Positions 1 through 9,042 of a DNA stretch of 40,160 bases are shown in pieces. The stretch is from Nitrosomonas sp. (GTDB lineage Bacteria > Pseudomonadota > Gammaproteobacteria > Burkholderiales > Nitrosomonadaceae), in NCBI GenBank assembly GCA_008015565.1, contig SSFV01000013.1:1-40160 (forward strand), read 5' to 3'. The position numbers were made by a program, and so were the translations under genes. Every line of letters starts with the position of its first letter. Position 1 is the stretch's first letter. Below the pieces are notes generated by a model. That model saw only the letters and a program-made list of their open reading frames with translations, did no database searches and was not told the origin of the DNA.

Positions 1-328
1 GCGGTATCGGTTTCTCTAAATAACCAAAGGCACCTATACGCGTTGCTTCAATAGCCGTATCGATGGTGCCATGCCCCGACATCATGATGACCGGCATTGT
101 CAGCAAACCATTGCTTGCCCACTCTTTCAAAAGCGTAATGCCATCAGTATCAGGCATCCAGATGTCCAGCAGCACTAGATCAGGGCGCGTCTGATTTCTC
201 CAAATCCGGGCTTGTTCTGCATTTTCTGCCAACGCTACGCGATAGCCTTCATCACGCAAAATTTCCGACAGCAATTCACGTATACCAATTTCATCATCAA
301 CAACAAGTATTGTATTGTTTGTTATCAT
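1..328 (-). CDS. ntrX: NtrX-type response regulator, N-terminal receiver domain (partial)
   Basis: This gene runs off the left edge of the window, so only the first 109 codons are present. They form a complete-looking CheY-type receiver domain: acidic pair D11-D12, phospho-acceptor D55 in LVLLDIWMPD, S84 in MMSGHG and K106 in LEKP. The SGHGTIDTAIEATRIGA stretch is typical of NtrC-family regulators, which continue with an AAA+ sigma54-activator domain and a Fis-type DNA-binding domain, neither visible here. The ATG at 326-328 is preceded on the minus strand by GGAG at good spacing. Its partner kinase NtrY lies directly upstream on the same strand, but 222 bp separate them, so ntrX may also have its own promoter. 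The exact NtrX name rests on the NtrY neighbour and family style; another NtrC-family regulator is less likely. Confidence 0.85.
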   Translation of the reverse strand, partial: MITNNTILVVDDEIGIRELLSEILRDEGYRVALAENAEQARIWRNQTRPDLVLLDIWMPDTDGITLLKEWASNGLLTMPVIMMSGHGTIDTAIEATRIGAFGYLEKPIP

Positions 329-550
329 TTAAAATTTTCTCCGCTGCCGAAATCTAATCAGCTTGTCTATGACTGTCAATTTCCAGAAGTATCGTATATC
401 GATTCTCCCCTTAACAGCCCCTTCAAAATACTTTCAAGGAATTGGATACAACATAAAACATGCGAAAAAATGCAGTTTATGCACAATAAATGAGCATTTG
501 GCGTGTCACTATATCAAAATTATTACCCTTTCTTTAATCACTCCATTGAT

Positions 551-2725
551 TCAATCCCTTTTAATTTCCTGTTTTGACATGCTCTTGCTTGCTGCAGGTA
601 AAAATATTGATATTTGTGCGCCATGTGGTTTGATATTTTGAATGTGAATTACACCTTCATGCTCCTCTACAATTTTCTTCACAATGGGCAAACCCAATCC
701 TGTTCCTTTTGGCTTAGTTGTTACATAGGGTTCAAAAACCCGCGCCCTAATTTCATCTGAAAATCCGCATCCATTGTCACGCACAACGAGCTGCACACCA
801 CTTGGCACCGCTTCAGTTTTCACTTCAATCAATGGCTCTAAAGCATCGATTAATGCATCCTGAGCATTTTGCAACAAATTATGCAGCACCTGGCGTAACT
901 GGGCGGAATCTCCCTTGATCATGGGCAAATCATCCGCCAGAGTTTGTTTGATAGGTATGAGCTTATTACGATCAATCGTCATGCTTGAAACCTCATACAT
1001 GGACAAGACCTCACGCACCAAACGATTAAAATCAAGCTGACGTAACTCCAGTTCAGGAATGCGGGCATATTGACTGAATTCATTAACCATTTTCTTGAGC
1101 GCTTCAACCTGATTCACGATTGTCTCCGTCGATCGCTGCAATACCCGCGCATCATCCTCATTAAGCTTATGTATAAGTTTATGTTGCACACGTTCGGCGG
1201 AAAGCTGAATTGGCGTCAAGGGATTTTTTATTTCATGCGCCAGCCGTCGTGCAACTTCACCCCATGCAACTGCGCGCTGCACCTGCAAAAGATTAGTAAT
1301 ATCATCAAATACCACAACGCCACCGCCGCCGGATATCTTTGGCAATCGCGTTCCCCTTATCAATAACACCTGGTTCTGACTGTCTACCAGGCGCGTTAGC
1401 TGGCGCTGCCATACACCCGCCGTTTCAGAGCCAAAACCTTCCCTAATCTCGGTCACCAGCGCTTGCAGTTGCGGCTCATTATCCACACATCCTTCAATGA
1501 TTGCGCCATCCAAACTAATCAGTGGCACTTGCAGTATCTGTTCAGCACTTCGATTAGCCTTGGATAAAACCAACTGTTCGTCAAATACCAATACCCCCGA
1601 AGAAAGGTTTGCCAGAATACTTTCCAGATGCGCGCGCGCGCTTTCCACCTCATGTTGATTATGCTGCGCAGTTGCTTGCGCTTCCTCTAACTGCTGCGTC
1701 ATCAAATTAAAAGATTCCGTCAACACACCCAGTTCATCACTACTTTGAACCAAATGCCGGCGGCTATAGTCACCTTGTGCAATAGCACGCGTACCCTCTG
1801 CCAACATCCCTAGCGGAGCGCTCAATCTTTCACTGAGCAACGAAGCAGAAGCAAGCGCCGAAAACAATGACAACAATAATGCCAAAGTCAGGGTAACGCT
1901 GTACAACCAAGTCAGCCCCTGACGGGACAACGAAAGCTCCTGATAATCTTCAATCCCTTCCTGAACGCGCTCAGCATCTTTTGCCAATTGCAGCGGAACA
2001 GGCTGCAGAAGCTGAAGCATTTGAATATCTTCCTTAAGATTCAGCACATTAACAGGAACGACTACACGGAGGTACAACCCTTTATCGATAATGGACTCAA
2101 CTGCACTATAACCCTTCTGAATTCTAATTTGCCGCATCACCATGGCGTTAGGCACGCCTGGAAAAAGTGTTAAATTATTTTCACTAGAAAATGCAATGAT
2201 TCTGCCATCTTGGCTAAAAAGAGTCGCTTCTTCAACTTGAGATTGCAGAAGTAACTCATTTAGCACGAGTAAAGGCGGATTCGAGGATTCCGAGGACAAC
2301 ATTAATGCGGTTGCCTGCGCTTTCTTTTGCAATTCACCCAGCAGGCTGTCAAGCATAGTGTGACCGAGATTTAAACCTCCCTCAAGTGCCCGCTCCACCC
2401 TTACATCAAACCAAGATTCAATACTCTTTCCGAGAAACTGTACCGATACGGCATAAACCAGAGCACCGGGAAGTATCGCCATCAATGAAAAAATTACCAT
2501 TAACCTTAATGCCAATTTTGAACCAAACACACCTGATTCCAGTCTCCGCCTGAATCGCCAGAGCGAAAATCCCACAATAATCATGAGGAATGCTACAAAA
2601 GCAATATTAATACCCAGTAACAAGCGATATTTGTGTTCAAAAAACTCAGTATTGGCACCCGCTGTGGCAAGCAGGAACAACATGACCGCTCCCACTCCTG
2701 CACCAATAATGAGCACATATTTCAT
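551..2725 (-). CDS. ntrY: NtrY-type membrane sensor histidine kinase
   Basis: Predicted inner-membrane histidine kinase of 724 residues that would phosphorylate the NtrX-type regulator encoded downstream. Order of parts: three hydrophobic segments near residues 3-24, 35-57 and 71-95, a sensor stretch to about 270, a fourth membrane segment at about 271-297, a HAMP linker (about 298-350), a PAS-like domain (about 365-475), then HisKA with phospho-accepting H497 in RRLAHEIKNPLTPIQ and an HATPase domain. The ATPase shows the N box ending at N620, the G1 box DNGCGF (650-655) and the G2 box GTGLGLPIV (674-682), all intact. HEIKNPLTPI is characteristic of NtrY kinases, whose known roles include nitrogen and redox/respiratory control. 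Its start touches the stop of the DUF4390 gene, so the two are probably co-transcribed. The signal sensed cannot be told from sequence. Confidence 0.93.
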   Translation of the reverse strand: MKYVLIIGAGVGAVMLFLLATAGANTEFFEHKYRLLLGINIAFVAFLMIIVGFSLWRFRRRLESGVFGSKLALRLMVIFSLMAILPGALVYAVSVQFLGKSIESWFDVRVERALEGGLNLGHTMLDSLLGELQKKAQATALMLSSESSNPPLLVLNELLLQSQVEEATLFSQDGRIIAFSSENNLTLFPGVPNAMVMRQIRIQKGYSAVESIIDKGLYLRVVVPVNVLNLKEDIQMLQLLQPVPLQLAKDAERVQEGIEDYQELSLSRQGLTWLYSVTLTLALLLSLFSALASASLLSERLSAPLGMLAEGTRAIAQGDYSRRHLVQSSDELGVLTESFNLMTQQLEEAQATAQHNQHEVESARAHLESILANLSSGVLVFDEQLVLSKANRSAEQILQVPLISLDGAIIEGCVDNEPQLQALVTEIREGFGSETAGVWQRQLTRLVDSQNQVLLIRGTRLPKISGGGGVVVFDDITNLLQVQRAVAWGEVARRLAHEIKNPLTPIQLSAERVQHKLIHKLNEDDARVLQRSTETIVNQVEALKKMVNEFSQYARIPELELRQLDFNRLVREVLSMYEVSSMTIDRNKLIPIKQTLADDLPMIKGDSAQLRQVLHNLLQNAQDALIDALEPLIEVKTEAVPSGVQLVVRDNGCGFSDEIRARVFEPYVTTKPKGTGLGLPIVKKIVEEHEGVIHIQNIKPHGAQISIFLPAASKSMSKQEIKRD

Positions 2726-3369
2726 TAGTGGCCTTTTATGAACAGCGGCTGCTCAGGTGTCGGTAGCTTCATACGCCACTCCAGTTTTTCCGAGCTCAAA
2801 TTCCATTGATTGGAACCTATTGCTTCCACTTGAAATGGTTTAGGCATTCGGGTCAGATCAAGCCATACTCGTAGCGAAGCAATATATTCCACATCCTGCC
2901 TTAGCTCAGATTTAATACTGACCGGAAAATCATGCAATTGACCTAGCGCCTGCAGAGCTTCTTGCAGCGTATTAAAGCTCTGCGAATAAGATGGATAATT
3001 CAAATGATATTGGCGTGTAAGCGCATAATACCTCAATCCAACTCTTAACTTACTACGAGCGACCTCATCGTTGAGCCAATACCAGCGCGAATCAACCAAA
3101 CTGAATTTAGTCGCAAAATAAAGCACAACCCCTTTCTCAAGGGCTTGTTCCAAAGTTGCATTGAGAATAATCTCAGAGTCGACGCTGATAAGGTACGCTT
3201 GGTTGACCGCTGCCAAATTGACAGATTTTATTTGAATACTACCCGCTTGTGCGGTTGTAGCTGGTAGGATAAAAAACAACGATAAAAAAATAAGTCTGAC
3301 TTGCAGCAACCATACTTGCCACGTATTTTGATTAAATTTTCTGTAACAAACTATAAAAGAATCCATCAT
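2725..3369 (-). CDS. DUF4390 domain protein, predicted exported
   Basis: Conserved protein of unknown function, 214 residues. A basic N-terminus is followed by a hydrophobic stretch (about residues 21-38) and TTAQAG, which looks like a signal-peptide cleavage site near residue 42; the rest is soluble and predicted periplasmic. The body (LEQALEKGVVLYFATKF, YYALTRQYHLNYPSYSQSF, SLRVWLDLTRMPKPFQVEA) has the pattern of DUF4390, a family found in betaproteobacteria between rsmB and an NtrY-type kinase, exactly as here. The reading frame overlaps the end of rsmB by 38 bp, and the end overlaps the ntrY start by one base, so rsmB-DUF4390-ntrY is a translationally coupled unit. Methionine 2, three bases later, is an equally possible start. 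A role linked to NtrY sensing is only a guess from position. Confidence 0.8.
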   Translation of the reverse strand: MMDSFIVCYRKFNQNTWQVWLLQVRLIFLSLFFILPATTAQAGSIQIKSVNLAAVNQAYLISVDSEIILNATLEQALEKGVVLYFATKFSLVDSRWYWLNDEVARSKLRVGLRYYALTRQYHLNYPSYSQSFNTLQEALQALGQLHDFPVSIKSELRQDVEYIASLRVWLDLTRMPKPFQVEAIGSNQWNLSSEKLEWRMKLPTPEQPLFIKGH

Positions 3370-4609
3370 GTTGAATATTGGGTAACAATTGTCCCTTGCT
3401 CAATGTAGCTTCAGCTAGCGGTAATGGCATTGCATCGGAATGATGTTTAAGAAATTCCTCTATCTGCATGCTATTTTCTTCTGCGAAGACTGAGCATGTT
3501 ACATAAAGCAACTTACCATTCTTATTTAAAATTTTCCATAAAGCATTCAGAATTGCCTGTTGATTTGTTGCAAATTTAACCAGATCGTTCTCACGCCGCA
3601 ACCATTTGATATCGGGATGCCGGCGTACTACGCCGGACGCAGAACATGGCACATCGGCCAAAATACGATCAAACGGCTGTCCATCCCACCATGACTCAGG
3701 ACGTGATGCATCACCACAGACCAGCCGCTCGGCTGTCATTTGCAGTCGTGTAAGGTTCTGCTGAATGAGCGCAAGTCTTCCCGCGTCATTATCCAGCAGT
3801 GTCAACATCACATCTGCTACCTCCAGCAAATGCATACCCTTACCGCCCGGAGCAGCGCATGCATCCAGCACACGCATGCCGTCATGAACATCTAAGAATT
3901 GTGCTGCAAACTGCGCACCTGCATCTTGTACAGATACCAAACCAGCGCCAAAACCCGGTAAACCCTCCACGGCTACCGCTTTTTTTAAATGCAATGCATC
4001 ATGATTTATCAATTCAGCACACAGCGACTTCTCGGCCAGTAGCTGGCAATAATCGCCTGCATTAGTTTTGCGCCGATTGACCCGTAATGTCATCGGAGGA
4101 TGTTTATTACCAGCCTCCAGAATCGCTCGAAACTCATGTGGGTATTGTGATCGTAATTTGTCAATCCACCATTGCGGATAAGAATAGCGACCCGTATCAC
4201 TCTCAGCCGCTTTTTTTAATAGGTTTTCACGCTGACGAATAAAATTACGTAATACCGCATTCACTAATCCTTGCATCCTTCTTCCCTGCACCAATGAACG
4301 CGAGGCCAAAACCGCTTTATTTACAATAGCATGCGATTGAGCTTTGCTATATTGCAATTGATATAAACTCACCAATAACAGATACTGCAGCTGTTTGTTT
4401 CGTAGCGGCCGCTCCAGCAATAAATCAAGAATAGCGCTTAATTGCCCATAAAAACGCAGTACGCCATAACTCAAATCTTGAATAGCTCCCCTCTGCTGCT
4501 TTGATAATACGGGATTTGCACGCCAAGTTTGCTGCAACACAGATGTCAGGCTTTCGCCGGCCATGACCTTACTTATCGCAGAGGCTGCGGTAAGTTGAAC
4601 CCTAATCAT
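3332..4609 (-). CDS. rsmB: 16S rRNA (cytosine-967-C5)-methyltransferase RsmB
   Basis: Cytoplasmic enzyme that methylates C967 of 16S rRNA with S-adenosylmethionine. It has 425 residues, the usual length. Residues 1-130 form the NusB-like RNA-binding domain (LSYGVLRFYGQL, HAIVNKAVLASR, RMQGLVNAVLRNF). The catalytic domain has the SAM-binding motif VLDACAAPGGKG (247-258) and both conserved cysteines of the RNA m5C methyltransferases: C322 in ADVPCSASG, which releases product, and C372 in YVTCSV, the nucleophile. RRHPDIKWLR (329-338) is also typical of the family. The start overlaps the end of fmt by 8 bp, indicating coupled expression; the fmt-rsmB order is widespread in proteobacteria. Confidence 0.95.
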   Translation of the reverse strand: MIRVQLTAASAISKVMAGESLTSVLQQTWRANPVLSKQQRGAIQDLSYGVLRFYGQLSAILDLLLERPLRNKQLQYLLLVSLYQLQYSKAQSHAIVNKAVLASRSLVQGRRMQGLVNAVLRNFIRQRENLLKKAAESDTGRYSYPQWWIDKLRSQYPHEFRAILEAGNKHPPMTLRVNRRKTNAGDYCQLLAEKSLCAELINHDALHLKKAVAVEGLPGFGAGLVSVQDAGAQFAAQFLDVHDGMRVLDACAAPGGKGMHLLEVADVMLTLLDNDAGRLALIQQNLTRLQMTAERLVCGDASRPESWWDGQPFDRILADVPCSASGVVRRHPDIKWLRRENDLVKFATNQQAILNALWKILNKNGKLLYVTCSVFAEENSMQIEEFLKHHSDAMPLPLAEATLSKGQLLPNIQHDGFFYSLLQKI

Positions 4610-5573
4610 ACGTTACAGCAGAATGACTCTGTTTAGAAAAACACTCACCCACCTTCAAAGGATTACCTGGAAGAAAATCTGCTATCCCTAATTTCTTGCC
4701 GCCTGATTTTTGTATCACTTCAATCTGTAACATTCCGGAACCACACGCAACAGTGATATTTTCCCGGTTTATCGCGACAATTTCTCCGGGTACGTTTGCG
4801 TTTCCCATAATTGCCTGTGCCTGCCAGATCTTTAATAACATGCCTTGACAGTGACTGTAAGCTCCGGGAGTTGGATTATATGCCCGCACCATTCGATTTA
4901 TTTGTTCCGCACTTTGTCGCCAATCTATTTCAGCTTCGTTTTTTGCGATTTTGTTTGCATAAGTAGCTTGCGCTTCATCCTGAAAAATTGGGATTAATCC
5001 GTCTTGCTTTAGTAATGTTAGAGCCTCAACAATACTTTGAGCACCCAACTCACTTAATCTATCGTGTAATGTCTGAGTCGTATCTGTCGGCGCAATACTC
5101 AGTTGATGCTTGAGTAACATTGCTCCAGTATCCAATCCTGCATCCATTTGCATAATTGTGACACCTGTTTCGGGGTCTCCTGCCAGGATGGCCCGTTGAA
5201 TCGGAGCAGCACCGCGCCAGCGTGGCAATAGCGACGCGTGAATATTGACACAACCCATGCGTGGAATAGTTAGTACCGCTTCAGGCAATATTAAACCATA
5301 CGCTGCGACCACCATTACATCAGCATTGCATGTCCGCAATTGCTCTTGTATTTCGGAAGTTTTAAGTGTCGGTGGTTGCAACAAAGTAAGACCATAATAT
5401 TGAGCACGCTGTTTAACCGCACTGGCGGTATTTCTCATTCCTCGGCCTGCAGGACGGTCTGGCTGAGTTAAGACCAGGACAATTTCGTGATTTGCCTTGA
5501 TCAAGGCGTCCAGTGCTATTGCAGCAAAAAGTGGGGTTCCGGCGAAAATAATTCTCATCCCAAGAGCACTCAT
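4602..5573 (-). CDS. fmt: Methionyl-tRNA formyltransferase
   Basis: Formylates Met-tRNA(fMet) using 10-formyl-tetrahydrofolate so that translation can initiate. As given, 323 residues. The N-terminal formyltransferase fold carries the catalytic triad of the GART family at the right spacing: N110 and H112 in CVNIHASLLPRWRGAAPIQ, and D148 in MDAGLDTGAM. The C-terminal tRNA-binding OB-like domain spans about 210-315. The start is uncertain. ATG at 5571-5573 has GAGGG immediately against it, too close to be ideal, while a second ATG at 5556-5558 would begin MRIIFAGTP, the usual N-terminus of the family; the true protein may therefore be five residues shorter. It sits downstream of def, the enzyme that later removes the formyl group, with 106 bp between them. 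Confidence 0.95.
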   Translation of the reverse strand: MSALGMRIIFAGTPLFAAIALDALIKANHEIVLVLTQPDRPAGRGMRNTASAVKQRAQYYGLTLLQPPTLKTSEIQEQLRTCNADVMVVAAYGLILPEAVLTIPRMGCVNIHASLLPRWRGAAPIQRAILAGDPETGVTIMQMDAGLDTGAMLLKHQLSIAPTDTTQTLHDRLSELGAQSIVEALTLLKQDGLIPIFQDEAQATYANKIAKNEAEIDWRQSAEQINRMVRAYNPTPGAYSHCQGMLLKIWQAQAIMGNANVPGEIVAINRENITVACGSGMLQIEVIQKSGGKKLGIADFLPGNPLKVGECFSKQSHSAVTYD

Positions 5574-5679
5574 CCCTCAAAAGTCATCTTCATCTCAGCC
5601 CGCATGTATGAATAAGAAAAATAATCTCAAGTATCCTGTGATATTTAAGTCGCTCTGCAGAAAATTCCCAGCCTTGTCA

Positions 5680-6183
5680 TTACATGACGCTACGCTGTTT
5701 TTTCTTCAATTTTGCCAATGTTCGTGATTGTTTAAGCTGTGACCAGTATTCAATAAATACTTTTCCGGCCAAATGATCCATTTCATGCTGAATACATACT
5801 GCCAACAGTCCATCGGCATTTAAAGTATAGGACTCTCCGTCAACATTTAATGCCCTTACAGTAACCGATTCAGCACGCCGAACTTTTCCATAGATACCGG
5901 GAACCGACAAACAGCCTTCCTCGTAGTCAGAAACGCCATTACAAGCGGTAATTTCCGGATTAATCAATACCAGTAACTGATCATGCGTTTCCGAAATATC
6001 AATAACAATGATCCGTTCATGCACGTCCACTTGCGTTGCCGCCAACCCTATTCCCGGCGCAGCATACATTGTTTCAGCCATATCCTCTACCAATTTGCGT
6101 ACCCTATCGGTAATGCGTTCGACTGGTGCCGCCACGGTGTGCAGTCTGTCATCCGGATATTGTAAAATTTTTAATATAGCCAT
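5680..6183 (-). CDS. def: Peptide deformylase
   Basis: Metalloenzyme that removes the N-formyl group from nascent proteins at the ribosome exit. It has 167 residues, the normal size, with all three family motifs: GIGLAATQ (44-51), EEGCLS (88-93, metal ligand C91) and HEMDH (133-137; metal ligands H133 and H137, catalytic E134). The ATG at 6181-6183 opens [11 protein letters not shown], the standard start of type I deformylases. It is the first gene of the minus-strand def-fmt-rsmB-DUF4390-ntrY run and is divergent from the LysM gene across 94 bp, which must hold promoters for both directions. The basic C-terminal tail (KLKKKQRS) is ordinary. Confidence 0.96.
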   Translation of the reverse strand: MAILKILQYPDDRLHTVAAPVERITDRVRKLVEDMAETMYAAPGIGLAATQVDVHERIIVIDISETHDQLLVLINPEITACNGVSDYEEGCLSVPGIYGKVRRAESVTVRALNVDGESYTLNADGLLAVCIQHEMDHLAGKVFIEYWSQLKQSRTLAKLKKKQRSVM

Positions 6184-6277
6184 AAAAAATGTATAGTGAT
6201 AATAAATAATTACTTAAATTAGACCGTATCACGAATCAGTCATTCAATGTTTCTATAATTCGCCAGCGGAGTGATTC

Positions 6278-7312
6278 ATGCAAAAAATTATTATAGCCGT
6301 GATTTTAGTTTTTGGTCTTCTTTCTACGACATCAGCCAGAACTGATAGTACTTTGCTACGCAGCGACAGTCCTGATCGTCATGTGGTAGTGCCAGGCGAC
6401 ACATTATGGGGAATCGCTTCTAAATTTCTAAATGACCCCTGGCGATGGCCCGAAATTTGGGGATTAAATAGGGAACAAGTAAAAAACCCGCATAAGATTT
6501 ATCCCGGAGACATTGTTATCGTGGAAAGATCGCTGCAAGGCGTTCGACTACGATTAGCTGAAGATAGTAACGAAATCAGAACGATCAAATTATCGCCTAA
6601 AATCCGTATCGAACAGACAGCCACTGCCGCCATTCCCAGCATCCCCGCCGCTACCATCGAACCTTTTCTAAGCCAACCTCTGGTTATTGAAAAAGATGGG
6701 CTTACAAATGCACCTTACATTCTTGGCTCCAGCGATAATCGCGTTGTCCTAAGTACGGGCAATACTGCTTATGTCAGCGGCTTACCCAAAGATATGGGCA
6801 ACGCCTGGCAGCTTTTCCGTTCCGGCAAAGCATTCAAAGATCCGGACCAGAAAGGCCTAATTCTGGGTTATGAAGCGATATACCTCGGAAATGCCAGGGC
6901 CGAAGCCTTTGCCGATGTAAGCACCGTGACTATCACACTTGCTAAGGAAGAAATCCTTAAAGGTGATCGCTTAGTACCTGCTCCTGACATTATATTTAAC
7001 AATTATGCACCGCACGCACCGGACTTTTCTATTAATGGTCGCATCATTTCAGTGTATGGCGGTGTCACCGAAATAGGCAGAAACGCTATCGTCACGCTCA
7101 ACAAGGGCAAATTAGACGGCCTGGAAATGGGTCACGTACTGGCGATTTACCGAAGAAGCCAAGCTAAATCCCTACAGGGAGAAATGGTACAACTACCCGA
7201 TGAAAGAACAGGATTGGCATTTGTGTTTCGTGTCTTCGATAAGCTATCCTACGCGTTGGTCGTTCAAAGTACGCATTCAATCAGAATTTTGGATGCCGTT
7301 AAAACCCCTTAA
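6278..7312 (+). CDS. LysM-domain cell-wall-associated protein
   Basis: Predicted exported peptidoglycan-binding protein of 344 residues. Residues 1-20 form a signal peptide (hydrophobic core IIIAVILVFGLL). A single LysM domain spans about 35-83, beginning HVVVPGDTLWGIASKFL and ending KIYPGDIVIV. The insertion DPWRWPEIWGLN is a hallmark of the proteobacterial LysM proteins that sit next to dprA. The remaining 260 residues are a conserved region with no catalytic motif I recognise. The ATG has GGAG six bases upstream. A TATAAT at 6254-6259 is a candidate -10 box but has no convincing -35. dprA follows after 22 bp, so the two are probably co-transcribed. The function is unproven: binding peptidoglycan is known for the domain, the rest is unknown. 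Confidence 0.87.
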   Translation: MQKIIIAVILVFGLLSTTSARTDSTLLRSDSPDRHVVVPGDTLWGIASKFLNDPWRWPEIWGLNREQVKNPHKIYPGDIVIVERSLQGVRLRLAEDSNEIRTIKLSPKIRIEQTATAAIPSIPAATIEPFLSQPLVIEKDGLTNAPYILGSSDNRVVLSTGNTAYVSGLPKDMGNAWQLFRSGKAFKDPDQKGLILGYEAIYLGNARAEAFADVSTVTITLAKEEILKGDRLVPAPDIIFNNYAPHAPDFSINGRIISVYGGVTEIGRNAIVTLNKGKLDGLEMGHVLAIYRRSQAKSLQGEMVQLPDERTGLAFVFRVFDKLSYALVVQSTHSIRILDAVKTP

Positions 7313-7334
7313 ATATCCCTAATATCATGTAGTT

Positions 7335-8429
7335 ATGTCACATCCGGCAGATATCGAATCATGGCTAAACCTTTGCCTTATTGATGGCCTAGGCGACGAA
7401 GCCATTCGACGGTTACTGGTTGCATTTGGTAACCCTGCAGCAATCTTGTCCGCAGATATTACTGCGATTGAACGCATCGTAAAAAAAACCGTAGCCGAGC
7501 GCATTATGCAAGGAGCAGACCGCAATAAAATCTCAGCAGCACTCAAATGGTTGGAGGATCCGATAAATGCTGTCGTGACGCTCGCTGATCCGGATTACCC
7601 AGCACAACTGCTTAATATAGCCGACCCGCCTCCATTAATCTATTTCAAAGGACGGCGCGAATTATTACAACTACCCGCACTGGCAGTCGTTGGCAGTCGC
7701 AATGCTACGCCACAAGGCTTATCTAATGCTGAAGTCTTTTCAGAAGCTGCCAGTAATGCCGGTCTTTGCATCGTTAGCGGCATGGCGCTTGGTATCGACA
7801 CCGCCGCTCATCAGGGAGGGTTACGGGGCTCAGCTGCCAGTATGGCTATCGTCGGTACAGGCCTGGATATTGTATATCCAGCAAAAAATCACCCCTTGGC
7901 TCACAAACTGGCAAAAGAAGGCGCATTAATCTCTGAGTTTCCACTTGGAACACCTGCAATTGGCAGGAACTTTCCACGCAGAAACCGCATTATCAGCGGA
8001 ATAAGTCAAGGTTGCCTAATAGTGGAAGCAGCACTGCGCAGTGGCTCGTTGATTACCGCAAGACAGGCATTGGATCAGGGGCGCGAAGTCATGGCAATTC
8101 CCGGTTCGATTCATTCACCTCTATCCAAAGGATGCCACGCTCTGATTAAACAAGGCGCAAAGCTCGTTGAAAATACACAAGACATTTTTGATGAATTGAA
8201 CTATCTTCCATCAACCCATAACAAAAATAGTGTAGAAAAAATTGCCGATAAAAACTCAACTGAAACCACAGCATTACTCAAATATCTAGGTTATGATATC
8301 GTTGATATCGACACGTTGTGCGCCCGAAGCGGCTTGACGACTGAAGTGGTATCAGCCATGCTATTAATGCTTGAGCTTGACGGTCAGATTAGCAGTTTAC
8401 CCGGTGGATGCTACCAGAGAATTCAATGA
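7335..8429 (+). CDS. dprA: DNA-processing protein DprA
   Basis: Cytoplasmic single-strand DNA-binding protein that loads RecA on incoming DNA during natural transformation. It has 364 residues. The N-terminal helical domain (1-75) contains the helix-hairpin-helix-like LCLIDGLGDEAIRRLL. The central Rossmann-like domain shows the family signatures VVGSRNATPQG (118-128), SGMALGIDTAAHQGGL (148-163), VGTGLDIVYPAKN (173-185), SEFPLGTPAIGRNFPRRNR (200-218) and EAALRSGSLITARQALDQGR (231-250). The last 60 or so residues form the small winged-helix domain seen in many DprA proteins. Everything needed for function is present; whether this organism is competent cannot be judged from one gene. It follows the LysM gene and precedes smg, a common betaproteobacterial order. 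Confidence 0.95.
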   Translation: MSHPADIESWLNLCLIDGLGDEAIRRLLVAFGNPAAILSADITAIERIVKKTVAERIMQGADRNKISAALKWLEDPINAVVTLADPDYPAQLLNIADPPPLIYFKGRRELLQLPALAVVGSRNATPQGLSNAEVFSEAASNAGLCIVSGMALGIDTAAHQGGLRGSAASMAIVGTGLDIVYPAKNHPLAHKLAKEGALISEFPLGTPAIGRNFPRRNRIISGISQGCLIVEAALRSGSLITARQALDQGREVMAIPGSIHSPLSKGCHALIKQGAKLVENTQDIFDELNYLPSTHNKNSVEKIADKNSTETTALLKYLGYDIVDIDTLCARSGLTTEVVSAMLLMLELDGQISSLPGGCYQRIQ

Positions 8430-8496
8430 CATCTCACAATAATCAATCAACGCTGCTAATTCCGTATTGATACTCATAACTTATTTATCGTAAATT

Positions 8497-8955
8497 ATGT
8501 TCGACATACTTATTTATTTATTTGAAAATTATTTTGATTCCGGCAGTTATCCGGATTCAGCAACCTTAACCCGCAAACTTTCCATGGCTGGCTTTGCAGA
8601 TGAAGATATTACTGAAACTCTTGATTGGCTTTCAGAGATAGCAAAGCATGATACCGGAAATTATTCAGCCCGCTTGATTGAAACTGATTCCTTCCGCTGT
8701 TACACAAACTACGAAATGGACAAAATTGATACCGAAGGCCGAGGATTCATTTGCTTTCTTGAACAAGCCGGCATCATTAATCCATTACAGCGTGAATTAT
8801 TGATTGACCGTGTTTTGACAATGGATGAACATTCCTCCAGCCTTGAAAAAATCAAATTGATCGTATTAACGGAACTGTGGATTCAGAATCAACTCACAGA
8901 CGACGCCATACTAGAAAAATTATTAATCGTCAGTGACTCTCATTTCCGGCACTAA
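8497..8955 (+). CDS. smg: Smg family protein (DUF494)
   Basis: Small conserved cytoplasmic protein of 152 residues belonging to the Smg/DUF494 family, which is usually found beside dprA and fmt/def in beta- and gammaproteobacteria. Recognisable features are the start MFDILIYLFENYF, the helical region with SMAGFADEDITETLDWL, and the C-terminal block SLEKIKLIVLTELWIQNQ. No catalytic motif or membrane segment is visible, and the molecular function of the family is not established. No clear Shine-Dalgarno sequence precedes the ATG. It lies 67 bp after dprA and 87 bp before topB. Confidence 0.9.
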   Translation: MFDILIYLFENYFDSGSYPDSATLTRKLSMAGFADEDITETLDWLSEIAKHDTGNYSARLIETDSFRCYTNYEMDKIDTEGRGFICFLEQAGIINPLQRELLIDRVLTMDEHSSSLEKIKLIVLTELWIQNQLTDDAILEKLLIVSDSHFRH

Positions 8956-9042
8956 CACTGACTCTACGTCGTATTTGATTTCACCATTCTATTCGTATGG
9001 TATAACTACAATAGTCGGCAACTGCTTTTTTCTGACAATTTC

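Noticed and set aside
212-641. Plus-strand reading frames of about 92 codons across the ntrX-ntrY gap
   Set aside because: They run antisense into ntrX and ntrY, lack any domain, and have no convincing ribosome-binding site.
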